A stretch of DNA of 64,000 nucleotides from Asterias amurensis (lineage: Eukaryota > Echinodermata > Asteroidea > Forcipulatida > Asteriidae), in NCBI RefSeq assembly GCF_032118995.1, contig NC_092651.1, positions 24,288,349 to 24,352,348 on the forward strand, read 5' to 3'. Of the stretch, positions 34,401 to 44,997 are shown in pieces (position 1 is the first letter of the stretch; every line of letters starts with the position of its first letter). Position numbers and translations under genes: made by a program. The notes below the pieces were generated by a model that ran no database searches, was not told the origin of the DNA, and saw only the letters and a list, made by a program, of their open reading frames with translations.

Positions 34401-37400
34401 CAGTAAAATAGAAGAAGCTATACATGGGTATGGTCACTCGAGCATCCATAAACTTCGCAAATTATACCAAAACCGATATTTTCCCGCCAAAATAATATTT
34501 TTTTTGACACCGGTAAGCCACATTAAAACGTTTGGATTACACAGACCCTGAAATAAATGGTCCTATTGGCCGAGAGGTGTAGTGAACATTTTTAAAGGTT
34601 AATGACCGGACGTTTGGAAAAAAATAAACCGGTGTCGCATGCAAATGTCCTCTATGCAATACTATCCGGAGGACAGTATTGCATATGCGATAATGTCCGC
34701 CCGGACGCTGCTGCATAATGCAATCGTGTCCGCTCGGACACATTTGCATATGCAATTGTGTGCGCCCCCGTGCAAAACCGTCCTCGCAGTAAATTAAACG
34801 TCCTTGGTCGACGGAACACATTCGCCATTTTTTTTACAAGCTAAGTGCATATCATGAATGCATGATAGGGAAATGCTCGGCCGTTGGTATTCGCTGCAAT
34901 CATAAAATACGTGAATGCGTAATATAGGTTCCCATGCACGCTTGCTTACGCACGCACATACAATGTACAGTCATGTACATGTCCACCGGACGGTTTTTGC
35001 ATAGCCGCGGACACGATTGCGTATGCAATAGTGTCCGGCGCGGACAGTAATGCATGGCGGACACAATTGCATCTGACACCGGTGTATATAAAGGGTGTTG
35101 TTATTTGCATGGAGAATAACTCGACGGGCCCTGGGACTCGTCTCCCAAATTGGGGAGGTAGTGCTTTATGCTCTACCGGCTAGGCTTCGAATTGAAGATA
35201 CCCAAGCCTATATTCGTATGGACTGTGACAGGGGTAACCCTGTTTCAGCCCTAGGAGTAGGTGGCAATGGCCTCTGGAAGAAAAAAATTGTAGTCCACAC
35301 CTTGAAGTGGCCTTCGGCCTTGTGTGTCAGAAGACTTACATAAACAAAAATAAAAACATAAAAAATAAACTTGAGCAGATGACTAAAGTTCAAGATACAA
35401 CGAATAGTTCCCTTTTTACTTCAGAAAAACTGTGAGCTGTCTATAAGTATTTTTCGGTTTTTAAAATATTTTATATTAAGCATTTTGCACTGTAAGTTCG
35501 GAGCACCCATTGACCTACATTTGTGATTTCTATTTGCTGCGCTTGACCGCTTATCTAAGCTGTGATCGTAAAAGCATTTGCGTGTGATGATGGCGGTGGA
35601 ATAACCTATGAGGGGGGTAAAAAATGTTATCATTTTTATATCTGTGGATTATGAGGGTTACATTTGCTGGTACGGTCCAGGAATAATCACTATATTATCC
35701 AGACAATCCTTCTAAATGTAGATTCAAGTGGAACTGTGTTCAGCCGTGCCGCCCTTAGTTTTTCTTCTCATACCATGCACAATATATGGCGAGCAAGAAC
35801 CTGAACTTGAACGTCCCGAACAATTGTTGTAAAAAATCTCATACGTGTAGTTACCATTTATCACGTCAGTACGTATACGTGCAGACGTCATAAGTGAGCA
35901 TGAAATAAACCATAAACCCAAAGTGGTGACGTCACCTAGAAACGACACAATTTTCTGACGTTCACGTTCACGTTTTTGCTCGGGTATTACGTGTAGCTAA
36001 ACTTCCCTAATTTTCCCTAACACACCCTTTCTCCTCCTGTGTAAATGAACCCTACAAATTCTCTAAATGAGGGACACGTTGCCTTGGATCGAGCCAGTTG
36101 GTCAATGAAAAGCGTTTGGAAACCATTTGTTATAAATGCATATGTTTAGAAAGATGTTTTAAAAGTAGAATATCCACACAAAATGGCTCAAAATTGCATG
36201 TTTTTCCTTTTACGAACTATAATACATACGGCACGCTATTTTATGGAGTATTTTTACTCCCGAAATAAGCCGACCGTGTTAATTGGTTCGCAAAGTAAAA
36301 CAAAAACGTTGCAATTTCGAGGCATATTTGTGTGGATCATTGTATTCTTCTTTGGTATGATTTGTTTTATAACTAATAATTAAACAAATATATTTTTTAT
36401 TTCTCCCTTCACGCAAACACTACGAAAATATAATTTGGTGAAGACGCAACAAAGTTTACAAAACAATTTAATTAATATTTTTTTTATCATATTGTACTTT
36501 CACATATTCTTTTGTAACTTTTCTAACATAATTTTTTTTAACAATTACAAAAAATAGTTATTTTAAAGGGAATGTACACGTTTGGTAATTGTCAAAGACC
36601 AGTCTTCTCACTTGGTGTATAAGCATCAAATAACAAGCCTGTGAAAATTTGAGCTCAATTGGTCATCGAAGTTGCGAGGAAATGATGAAAGAAAAAACAC
36701 CATTGTTGGACAAATTTGTGTGCTTTCAGATAGGAATAAAAGACTTCTTGCTAGAAGTCTTTTATTATTTTAGTGAGAAATTACCTCTTTCTCAAAATCT
36801 ATGTTACTTCAGAGGGAGCCGTTTCCCACAATGTTTTATACTATCAACAGCTCCCCAATTCTCTTTACCAAGTCAGTTTTTAAGTTAAAATTTGTTTTGA
36901 GTAATTACCAAACGTGTACCTTCCCTTTAAGTTTTAATCTTATTAGTTTTGTGTGGGTTTTATTTTCCTACTATCTTATTAGTGACAGTTTAGCGAGTAT
37001 TGACATAGGGAGTTCCCAATTAACATTGTGGCTAAAAATAGCTCGCTTGATTACAGCGCCAACATGTTAATTCCGAGGTCATAGGCCTCAACCCAAAATG
37101 TTAAAAACTTTATTCAGGTATAAATGGTAAAAAAATTACCTCTTTCTCAAAATCTATGCTACTTCAGAGGGAGCCGTTTCCAACAATGTTTTATACTATC
37201 AAAAGCTCTCCAATGCTCTTTACCAAGTCAGTTTTTAAGTTAATGTTTGTTTTGAGTAATTACCAAACGTGTACCTTCCCTTTAAAGGATTTGGGTACCT
37301 TTTCAAAATGTCCATAGATTTACATTAAACTTACAGGGTTTGAAGATAATGATAGTGGAAAGCTTCCCTTCAAATTTTACTTACTTAGGTGCTGTAGTTT

Positions 37401-40064
37401 TTGAGAAATGAGTAAAACAATGTCATGGAAATTTTCGTCTCATGATACGAAAATTATTTTCATGACATTGTTTTCCTCATTTCCCGAAAACTACAGCACC
37501 TCAGCACGTAATATTTTCAGGGAAGCTTTCCACTATCATTATCTTCAAACTGTGTAAGTTTAGTGCAAATATGTGGACATTGTGTTTTTTGTCCTACAAA
37601 AGTAACATAGACTCTTTAATTTTCATGTTTTGCTTAATTTTGTTTAAACCTAAATAATATACGATTGCGTAGGCCTACTTACCGTTGGTTTGGGACTGCT
37701 CTGACGCAACAACATGGAGGAGGGGACTTAATTTGTGGTTTCATGACCAGTCGGTTTTCAAAGTTTGGCACCTCGTCAAAGAACGTCAGAAGGTAGTAGA
37801 CAAAATTATACATGACGAATGCCTGGTATAGCTGACGTAATGTGTCTAAATATATCTCGACGTCCGGAAAACGAAGAGCAAACCACTGGGGAGAGAATGA
37901 TAATACAATATAAGTTGGGTTTATTATGGTTATCAGGAAAGACGTTTCGTATTTTTTTTTTTTTTTTTTTTTTTGTGAACCAAACTTTGGTTTTGAGCGA
38001 GGAACTCTTTGTCATTTCATTTTAATGGAACTTGAGGGAGCTCTTCTCCTTTGTTAATTTTTGTGTGAATTTCATTCAAAATATCACTCATGTAAAAGGC
38101 AGTGGACACCATTGGTAATTACTTAAAATAATTGTTAGCATAGAGAGCTGATGATAGTGTAAAACATTGTGAGAAACGGCTCCCTCTGAAGTAACGTAGT
38201 TTTTGAGAAAGAAGTAATTTCTCACTCATATTTGAGTTCAGTTCGCGACCCGAGCTGAGGTCTCGAACTTGTGCGACAAGGGTGTTTTTTCCATTATTCT
38301 CTCGCAACTTCGAAGGGCAATTTAGCTCAAATTTTCACAGGTTTGTTATTCTGTGCATAATATGTTTGGATACACCAAGTGAGAAGACTGGTCTTTGACA
38401 ATAACAAAAGCTGTCCTGTGAAGTACCTTTAAGAACGGCAGTAACCTGTTAGTAAGCTTTCAACGCTATTGATTACTCATTGACGCAGTGAGAACAATAA
38501 AAGTAGTTCATAAACTTCACTGACGTGTTGAAATTAGGAATGTGGAAGAATCCTTTCACGGGACTTTCAATACTGACTGAGAGTGATAAATGTTTTTTTA
38601 AATTGTTAGTTGTCATATTTGTATTATAACTTACACTGTTCATCTCGTAGATCGGAACCATGAATAAGATCCTGAAACATTAAAAGACATATAAATAATA
38701 AGCGTATTCCATTTTTTTTAAATTTAAGTTTAGCCAAGAAAAGCAAATCGTGTCTAAAGCTTCAATGTTGCACAGGTACGTTGTGTCTGCTGTTTCCAGG
38801 TGCCCCCCCCCCCCTTTGGTATCTGTCTCGAACATGAGATCACCGCCTCGCTCCTCCCCCGGAAAAAAACCAGGTTGCCACCCCCCTCTCCTCCCCTCGG
38901 AGGAGATGTCACGGTCTTCCCTCGAACTTTGTGGTCCCGACTACACTATTAGAAATCCAAATTTACTCGAAAGGTCTGCTCACCGTCTACACGCCTATAC
39001 ATTAAATAACCGTTCATCAAACAAAATAATTCCAACTATTGCTACCAAAACAGACGGTGAATGTAGTTTTCAATTTGTTGGACCTCATATTATGGAACAA
39101 TCTGCCTTAAAACATCAAACGAGCTACCACCATCTCACATTTCAAGACTCTTTCTTCTCAAAACATTTCTGTTCAATTCATCGTATAATAATAATAAGTA
39201 CTTTCCTTTTTTGTTCTTTAGAGCATGGCGTATATACTTTCTTCTTAAGGTTTTAGGCGCTCTATAACACAGTTGTCATTAGGTACTTCTTGTAGGACAC
39301 AAAACACAATTTTCAAATATTTACATTCAGTTTACACTGTTTGAAGATAATGGTGGTAGAAAATATCACTTGCGTGGGTGCTGAAGCTTTTGAAAATGAG
39401 TATTAAACAAAATTCTGGCTCAGGGGACGAAGCACAGCGTATCTACCAGTACTGGTATTAATGTAAATCTGTGGAAACTATTTTTTAGTGTCATGCACAT
39501 AGTACACAAACTCTTTAATCTTCAGTTAAAACTTCGTCACTAAAACTCAGCTGGGAGAGGCGTGTCTGGGGGGGGGCGTGTCTCCTGACTACAAAACATC
39601 CGTTTTAGTGACGATGCAGAGCAAAGTTGTCTTTGAATTTTGAACGAGGACTTTACCTGATTATGTGTTTCTGGGTCGAGTGAAGTATGCCTAGAAAAGT
39701 CTAAATAATTTTGAATGAGGATTTATTGTAGGCCCTACCTGATGATGTGTTTCTGAAGGCTGGGTCGAGTGTAGTAAACGATGTGATTGATAATACCCCA
39801 GATTGAGATCGGGATAGCAACAACCATCGCGAAGAATCCCACAGCACCCAGAGTCCTCTTGAAATTCTCCTCTTCGGCTCTTGAGACGTCTATAATGATG
39901 AGAGGTACTCCTAGAGCCACAAAGAGTCCGTAGATCACATAGACTAAGGGGCGGATCCAGCGTCTCCAGCTACCGAGGCACGACCGTGGATCGGTGCTAT
40001 TCCCCGGCGGGGCTGTGCTCGTATCGCCCCGCTCAACTCTGTTCGCTTCTCGCGTGGGATCCAT
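28444..40064 (-). CDS. TMEM184C-like: TMEM184-like seven-pass membrane protein, copy A, 8 exons, 644 aa
   Basis: Exons in order: 40064-39739, 38671-38635, 37885-37683, 34022-33951, 32113-32020, 31237-31022, 30507-30333, 29255-28444; 1935 bases in frame with GT/AG ends. It belongs to the organic solute transporter alpha/TMEM184 family. RRWIRPLVYVIYGL, AIPISIWGIINHIVYYTRP, LQKHIIRILFMVPIYEMNSW and FALRFPDVEIYLDTLRQLY match human TMEM184C segment by segment, and RRCKAGVLNYTVIR and NYNEGNFS follow. Seven hydrophobic segments fall in residues 36-350. The tail (residues 376-644) is hydrophilic and acidic, with Asp runs and Ser/Thr, and is much longer than the rest of the family (human TMEM184C is 438 aa). 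It faces PRMT9 tail to tail. Introns hold a tandem array, a 142 bp minisatellite and several MITEs. Confidence 0.92.
29388..29527 (-). mobile_element. SINE S1, minus strand, copy A intron 7
   Basis: B box GTGGGTCTGAATCCCAC on the minus strand, with the ACTGAGTATGCAG body. Confidence 0.75.
29735..30332 (-). repeat. Tandem array of exon 7 end plus donor, copy A intron 7
   Basis: Next to exon 7, three to four diverged units of about 170 bases repeat GTGGGAGGAGCCTAT, TGAATATTCA, TTTGCATACAC and a block resembling the last 60 or so coding bases of exon 7 with its donor. The clearest units begin near 29755, 29995 and 30165. On the minus strand, units carry AG/GTTAGGTG or AG/GTTGGTG at the place of the true donor AG/GTACAG at 30332. 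Confidence 0.75.
30888..31003 (-). mobile_element. SINE S1, minus strand, next to copy A exon 6 donor
   Basis: B-box region GGGTTCGAATCCCATC on the minus strand. It ends about 18 bases downstream of the exon 6 donor at 31021, in the direction of transcription. Confidence 0.7.
31423..31620. mobile_element. Family M element, copy A intron 5
   Basis: GAAGCTTTGCATGGTGTG at the left and GGTCTCGACGTTTCGAACAG at about 31540, both shared with the copy at 57250 (one in the opposite order of strand). Confidence 0.55.
32124..32555 (-). mobile_element. LINE 3' fragment with (GATT)n tail, copy A intron 4
   Basis: Minus strand reads VTPIVKRLHWLPVELRSRFK and APSYLTDLL, a different family from the LINE at 16166; the tail is AATC repeats at about 32126. 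It starts 11 bases from the exon 5 acceptor. Confidence 0.8.
32930..33830. repeat. About 142 bp minisatellite in copy A intron 4
   Basis: Units carrying GACATGGCAACAGGTGGGTC recur at about 33127, 33259, 33401, 33543 and 33687, with a partial unit before. Purine-rich on the plus strand. One plus-strand frame of the unit reads RRRWRDEIQMDRRWARDG, which resembles the C-terminal end of LINE reverse transcriptase proteins, so the array may have grown from a LINE fragment. Confidence 0.8.
34628..35083. mobile_element. Family K element built of ATGCAAAT palindromes, copy A intron 3
   Basis: The ends match in inverted orientation (ACCGGTGTCGCATGCAA at the left; TTGCATCTGACACCGGT at the right). Inside are at least five units of the form GGACAC, ATTGCATATGCAAT, GTGTCCG. 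Strongly palindromic, with many CpG sites. Confidence 0.75.
35095..35390 (+). mobile_element. SINE-like element with A-rich end
   Basis: GACTCGTCTCCCAAATTGGG, CCTTGAAGTGGCCTTCGGCC, then an A-rich tail from 35340. Composition and polarity suggest a retroposon; no family assigned. It starts about 12 bases after family K. Confidence 0.4.
35400..36560. other. Unique intron 3 sequence of copy A
   Basis: No repeat family or exon recognised. It contains a cluster of ACGTCA/TGACGT words at 35800-35960 (for example CACGTCAGTACG and GACGTCACC), which could be CREB/ATF-type sites or chance. Confidence 0.3.
36564..36930. mobile_element. MITE family A2 in copy A intron 3
   Basis: Full length with core AAAAGACTTCTTGCTAGAAG; TTAA at both sides. 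Confidence 0.9.
37020..37110 (+). mobile_element. SINE S3-like fragment
   Basis: AATAGCTCGCTTGATTACAG and CGCCAACATGTTAATTCCGA resemble the S3 head, decayed. Confidence 0.45.
37130..37285. mobile_element. MITE family A2, right half
   Basis: It starts in the core-adjacent arm and runs to a perfect right end. Its terminal TTAA is also the left TTAA of the family C element that follows. Confidence 0.8.
37284..37619. mobile_element. MITE family C, full length
   Basis: Left end TTAAAGGATTTGGGTACC; right end ACATAGACTCTTTAA. Central palindrome with AATTTTCGTCTCATGATACG followed by its complement. Confidence 0.85.
38092..38432. mobile_element. MITE family A1 in copy A intron 2
   Basis: Left end good (GGCAGTGGACACCATTGG); right end decayed; the core retains GAGGTCTCGAA. 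Confidence 0.75.
38925..39260 (+). mobile_element. Decayed LINE 3' fragment
   Basis: Plus strand contains decayed TKTDGECSFQFVGPHIMEQS, resembling the GERSFSFVGPHLWNSLP region of LINE reverse transcriptases, and ends TTTTAGGCGCTCTATAACAC. Confidence 0.6.
39278..39519. mobile_element. MITE family C, decayed
   Basis: GTAGGACACAAAACACAAT, TTTGAAGATAATGGTGG and the right end ACACAAACTCTTTAA are recognisable. Confidence 0.6.
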
Positions 40065-41024
40065 GGTTTTCAGGAGACTCTATTCACGATTGTCAAAAGA
40101 AACTCCCCACCGTCGATTCGGGAGGCGTGTGCATTTAAACTATAACAAAAAGCACTTGTGGATATGTTTTAAACACCTAATACCACACTCTGGCTGATGT
40201 TTTTTTATGGTGAGCTTTGATCCCTGAATGCCCAATTTGAGATCTAACATGTAGTGCACATTATTACAAAAAGTCAATGAGTTCAAAAGGCGCGTTCGTG
40301 ATTATTTGAACAGATTGCTTTTAAGTGTGATTTTTGTGCGGGCAATTCTTCGTCGGGGTCAAAGTACAAACAAGCTTCTGTGAGTTTAGCGGAGATAGGT
40401 ACAACTGTTTTTTTGATAAAGACAAGTCATCATTTTGATAAGAGTCATAACAACATGTGTTAGGGCACGGACCTCTGAGGATTCGATAAAAATGATATTT
40501 AGACTTGATTTCAAGTCTGATATTGCGGTTATTTCTCTGCATCAGCCACGCAGAATTCACCTGCAGATTTTGCTTTCACGCGCTCTATTATGTCTCGCAA
40601 TCTCAGTGATCGTAGGCCAATGACGGAGGTTAACAAGGGGCGCTATTACAGGCAATAGTGTGTTAATTGGCTATCGGGTACAGACTAAAAGCTGCGGCCA
40701 CAGACTTGGAACCAAGACTAGATGATATTGAAAGCCGACCAGTCGGTGTCAGGCATAGTAGGTGAATTCTGGATTGAAGGGCTGTTAAATAAATCAGATG
40801 TATAGATTTGACCTGTTTAACCTCAGTTGGTAGAACCGTTTGTGACGACTGGGGCTTCACTGATGGATGTGTGTAAAACAACGCATGGCATCTGCTGGTA
40901 TATGCGGTATACACGGATGAGTGAATGCGAAGCTGGTTGAAACAAAACTGAGTTTTGGCGGTACAAAATATTAGTTTTTGGCAGTATTTTTTTCTATTTC
41001 ATGAACAACAGCAAATTCTTTGAC
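40065..41024. other. Upstream of copy A; promoter expected, no clear motif
   Basis: Unique DNA between the copy A start codon and the first MITE. Several open frames occur on both strands without domain signal. The copy A promoter should be here. Confidence 0.3.
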
Positions 41025-41384
41025 TTAAAGGGAAGGTACACGTTTGGTAATTGTCACTCACTTGGTGTATCCCACTATATGCATAAAATAACAAGCCTGT
41101 GAAAATTTGAGCTCAATCGGTCATCGGAGTTGCGAAAAAATGATGAAAGGATCAACACCCTTTGTGTGCTTTCAGATAGGAATAAAAGACTTCTATCTAG
41201 AATTCTTTTATTATTTTAGTGAAAAAATACCTCTTTCTCAAAAACTACGTTACTTCACCAGAGGGAGTCGTGTCGTTTCCCACAATGTTTTATACTATCA
41301 ACAGCTCTCCAATGCTCGTTACCAAGTCAGTTTTTAAGTTAATATTTGTTTTGAGTAATTACCAAACGTGTACCTTGCCTTTAA
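41025..41384. mobile_element. MITE family A2
   Basis: Both ends present; core AAAAGACTTCTATCTAGAAT slightly decayed. Intergenic, between copies A and B. Confidence 0.9.
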
Positions 41385-41641
41385 TAAAAAAAAAAAAAGA
41401 CAGACGAGGACGCATCGTTGATAACCTTGTCCTGAACTGTTAATTTTCTGAATTAGGAACCCTTTCCAATTATTACTAGTCATTAGCGAAAATCATTGAG
41501 TGTGCTTACCCCCCCCCCCCCCCCAATTTGCGGCATGTCTTGACTGAGCGGATAAAAACACCGGGCTCGAGTATAGGTTCGAGTCCCTGCCGTGACTAAT
41601 CGTGTAAGACTTTTTGACCATTATTGCTTTAGCTTCGTTTA

Positions 41642-42004
41642 TTAAAGCCATTGGACACTTTCAGTAAACAGTATTGTCCAAGGACCACACTTCGTGTATC
41701 ACAACTTCTGTATAAAATAACACACCTGTGAAAATTAAGACTCAATCGGTCATCGGAGTCGGGACAAAATAACGGGAAAACACATCCCTATTTCCGCACG
41801 TTTCGCCGTGTCATGACATGTGTTAATCCGCAATTCTCGATATCGAGAATTGATATTGTTTTAATGTTTTCTCAAAAAGTAAAGCACTTCATGAAATAAT
41901 ATTTCAAGAGAAGTCTTTCACCATTACCTTCTGTAAACCCTGTAAGTTATTTGTAAATCTGTGAACCTTTTTTGTTCTGTACCGAAAGGGTCCAACGGCT
42001 TTAA
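41642..42004. mobile_element. MITE family B
   Basis: Both ends and the TTAA flanks present; core ATTCTCGATATCGAGAATTG intact. Confidence 0.9.
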
Positions 42005-42131
42005 GCCGTAGTAACAAAAGAAAGTGTCGGCTGCTTATTGCGCCTCAACACTTTCTTGTTAACCTATATCCATGGTAATATGTAAAGGAATAGGCCATAT
42101 ACTTCAAATACGTATCTTCGCATATACTCAA

Positions 42132-42424
42132 TTAAAGACACTGGACACTATTGGTAATTGTCAAAGACTAGCCTTCACAGTTGGTGTATCTCAACATATA
42201 CATAATACAACAAACCTGTGAAAATTTGAGCGCAATCGGTCGTCGAAGCTGCAAGATAATAATGAAAGAAAAAATAACTTCTTTCTCGAAAACTACATTA
42301 CTTCAGAGAGAGGCGTTTCTCACAATGTTTTATATTATCATTAGCTCTATTGCTCATTACCAAAAAAGGTTTTATGATATTAATTATTTTGAGTAATTAT
42401 TACCAATAGTGTCCACTGCCTTAA
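42132..42424. mobile_element. MITE family A1, core deleted
   Basis: Ends are intact but the central hairpin is missing, giving a shorter element of 293 bases. Confidence 0.85.
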
Positions 42425-42700
42425 AAGGAAACATCTGAGCGCTTCGAGACCCCGTCGGGAATGATTAAAGGGCTAAAGAAGAACTCAGAATTATTGAAAT
42501 TCATAAGAACACAATTTTCACTCATATAGGCATTTGCCCATACACGATTTGTTTTATTAAAGAAAAACCGGCATTACATGAGCGTAAAAAAAGAGCATAA
42601 TTACAGATCAAAAATAAAAACGTAAAAATAAAGTTTCAATTGGCCAAAGATCCACACAAAAAGGTGCACAACCCGTGTTCTAAAAAAATGCCACTGGTCG

Positions 42701-43079
42701 TTAAAGGCAGTGGACACTATTGGTAATTACTCAAAATATTTTTTAGCATAAAAACTTACTTGTTTACAAGTAATGGAGAGCTGTTGGTGGTATAAATCAT
42801 TGTGAGAAATAGCTCCCTCTGAAGTAACGTAGTTTTCGAGAAAGAAGTAATTTTCCACGAATTTGATTTCGAGACCTCAGATTTAGAATTTGAGGTCTCG
42901 AAATGAAGCATCTGAAAGCACACGACTTTGTGTTACAAGGGTGTTTTTATTATTATCTCGCAACTCGACGACCAATTGAGCTCAAATTTTCACAGGTTTG
43001 TTATTTTATGCATATGTGAAGATACACCAAGTGAGAAACCTGGTCTTTGACAATTACCAATAGTGTCCACTGCCTTTAA
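42701..43079. mobile_element. MITE family A1, full length
   Basis: Perfect TTAAAGGCAGTGGACAC ends on both sides with core hairpin GAGACCTCAGATTTAG / GAGGTCTCG. It lies 276 bases from the previous copy. Confidence 0.92.
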
Positions 43080-43860
43080 CTGGTTATAATATTTTGACGT
43101 ATAAGCTATATGCTTTCCAACTTTCTGTTGGTCCACATCTCCAACTATTTGTTTAGCTATTCATTTCCCACTGCTTCCATGATTGTATTAGATCGCCATT
43201 TTTCTTGATGAAGTTTATATCGTAGAATAAATTCAAGTCAAATCAACTCAAACTCAAGTCCCCGCCAAGGTACCCCCCCTCCCCAGAAACAAATTGGACC
43301 GACTGAAAATTTGTAAACTTGTAAAGTATAGAGGATAAACTGACGTTTTGTACTTAGTTGGCCAAGTAAGTAAGTATATATCTCACAGCTTAAAGAAATT
43401 ATAACATTTAAAAAAATACACTTGAGAAACGCAAATTAAGTATAAAGTCAAAATATATGGTTTTTCAAATTATAGTTATTCCTCGACATAACCATCACTG
43501 AATAAAGCAGGCATCAAATATATAAGCCTTCAAATGCTTCGTAATGCTTATAATATACATACACAATAATAACCAAATATAGGCAAAATAACTCACTAGA
43601 ATATGATTAAGAATACATTTCGCATCATATATAAAATAATACCTTTTCAAAAATCGAGATAGTTGTAGTTCTATGGATTTTACTTCGGTTTGGATCATGT
43701 AGAGTGAATCTTTGGTTCATTAAGATAAAGTATGGTTTTATCTACAAATTCAGGAGTAATTTTATTTCAGTTCTTTATGTTAATTTATTTAAAATCTACC
43801 TTGGGCAAGCACGGACAGACTGTTCTTCCTTTTAAGTCTGATTTCCGATTTTGGGGGGAC

Positions 43861-44202
43861 TTAAAGCCATTATACACTTTCGGGACAGAAAAAAAAAGTT
43901 CACAGATTTACAAATAACTTACAGGGTTTACAAAAGGTAATGGTGAAAGACTTCTCTTGAAATGTTATTCCATGAAATGCTTTACTTTTTGAGAAAACAT
44001 TAAAACAATTGTCAATTCTCGATAGCGAGAATTACGGATTTATTTTAAACACGTGTCATGACACGGCGAATTGTGCGGAAACAGTGGTGGGTTTTCCCGT
44101 TATTTTCTCCCGACTCCGATGTTATTTTATATGTAAGTTTTGATACACGAAGTGTGGACATTTGGACATATACTGTTTACCGAAAGTGTCCATTGGCTTT
44201 AA
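43861..44202. mobile_element. MITE family B, inverted
   Basis: Starts TTAAAGCCATTATACACTTT and ends CGAAAGTGTCCATTGGCTTT; core ATTCTCGATAGCGAGAATT. Confidence 0.88.
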
Positions 44203-44379
44203 GACAAATCAGCAAACTGAAAAAGTCTTTAAAAGCCTATAAAATATGTACACGTATTGGTCAGCCCTTGTCCTCAGCCCACCCCCCTCTCATATAAGGC
44301 CCTTATATCATGCCTGAAGACGTTCATATTTAATAGGTCCAAGTTCATCTCAGTCAAAATTGATTTGAGCTTGCTGCTC

Positions 44380-44720
44380 CATAACAATCAGAATTTTACA
44401 GTTTTATTATCAAAAATAAACAAGATTCATTCATATCAATTATTTATACAGTTTTTACATCATTCTAGTCATACAATAAACTCCATTTTTAAGACCTTTA
44501 TCACAGTGCGGCCATCTTGATTTTCTCCCGTTCAACGTAATGTAACCAAGGCGAGGCTGAAAGGGGAAATAGTCTGGTTCCTGTTTGAACAATGAGTATT
44601 AGCACTTATTAAAGCTACTAATCACAGGGAACATGACCAAGGTGTGGCGGCATGATACAGGTCTTAAGGTCTATATTAAAACTGTGACTGGAACACTTTT
44701 TCACACCAATCTTTGTCCAA
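44380..44720 (-). other. 3' flank of copy B, paralogous to 63480-63908
   Basis: This stretch shares ordered blocks with 63480-63908: an A/T-rich block with ATCAAAAATAAAC, then AGTGCGGCCATCTTGATTTT, then AGTCTGGTTCC, then GGGAACATGA, then CTTTTTCACACC. It shows that the duplication that made copies B and C included sequence beyond the stop codon. It probably represents 3' UTR or downstream DNA. Confidence 0.55.
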
Positions 44721-44997
44721 GACGTCGCAATATCATACTCATATCATACTCGTAACATAAACGTAACGTAAGTACGTAACGTGATAGCCCGACACAGGGT
44801 GTGTTTTCTTCTTGATTTTATTTCGGAAGCTGGAAATGCATTGATCTTTAAAATAATTATATGACATCAATGTTCAAATCGAACAAAAAATAGACTTGCA
44901 CAAAGCTAGCGGACGATACGGCGCGCTGCCCATGGTAGCGAGAATGGTAAAGCTATCTGGGAAATAACCAATGCGAAGGAAGGTCTTGAAACCAAGA

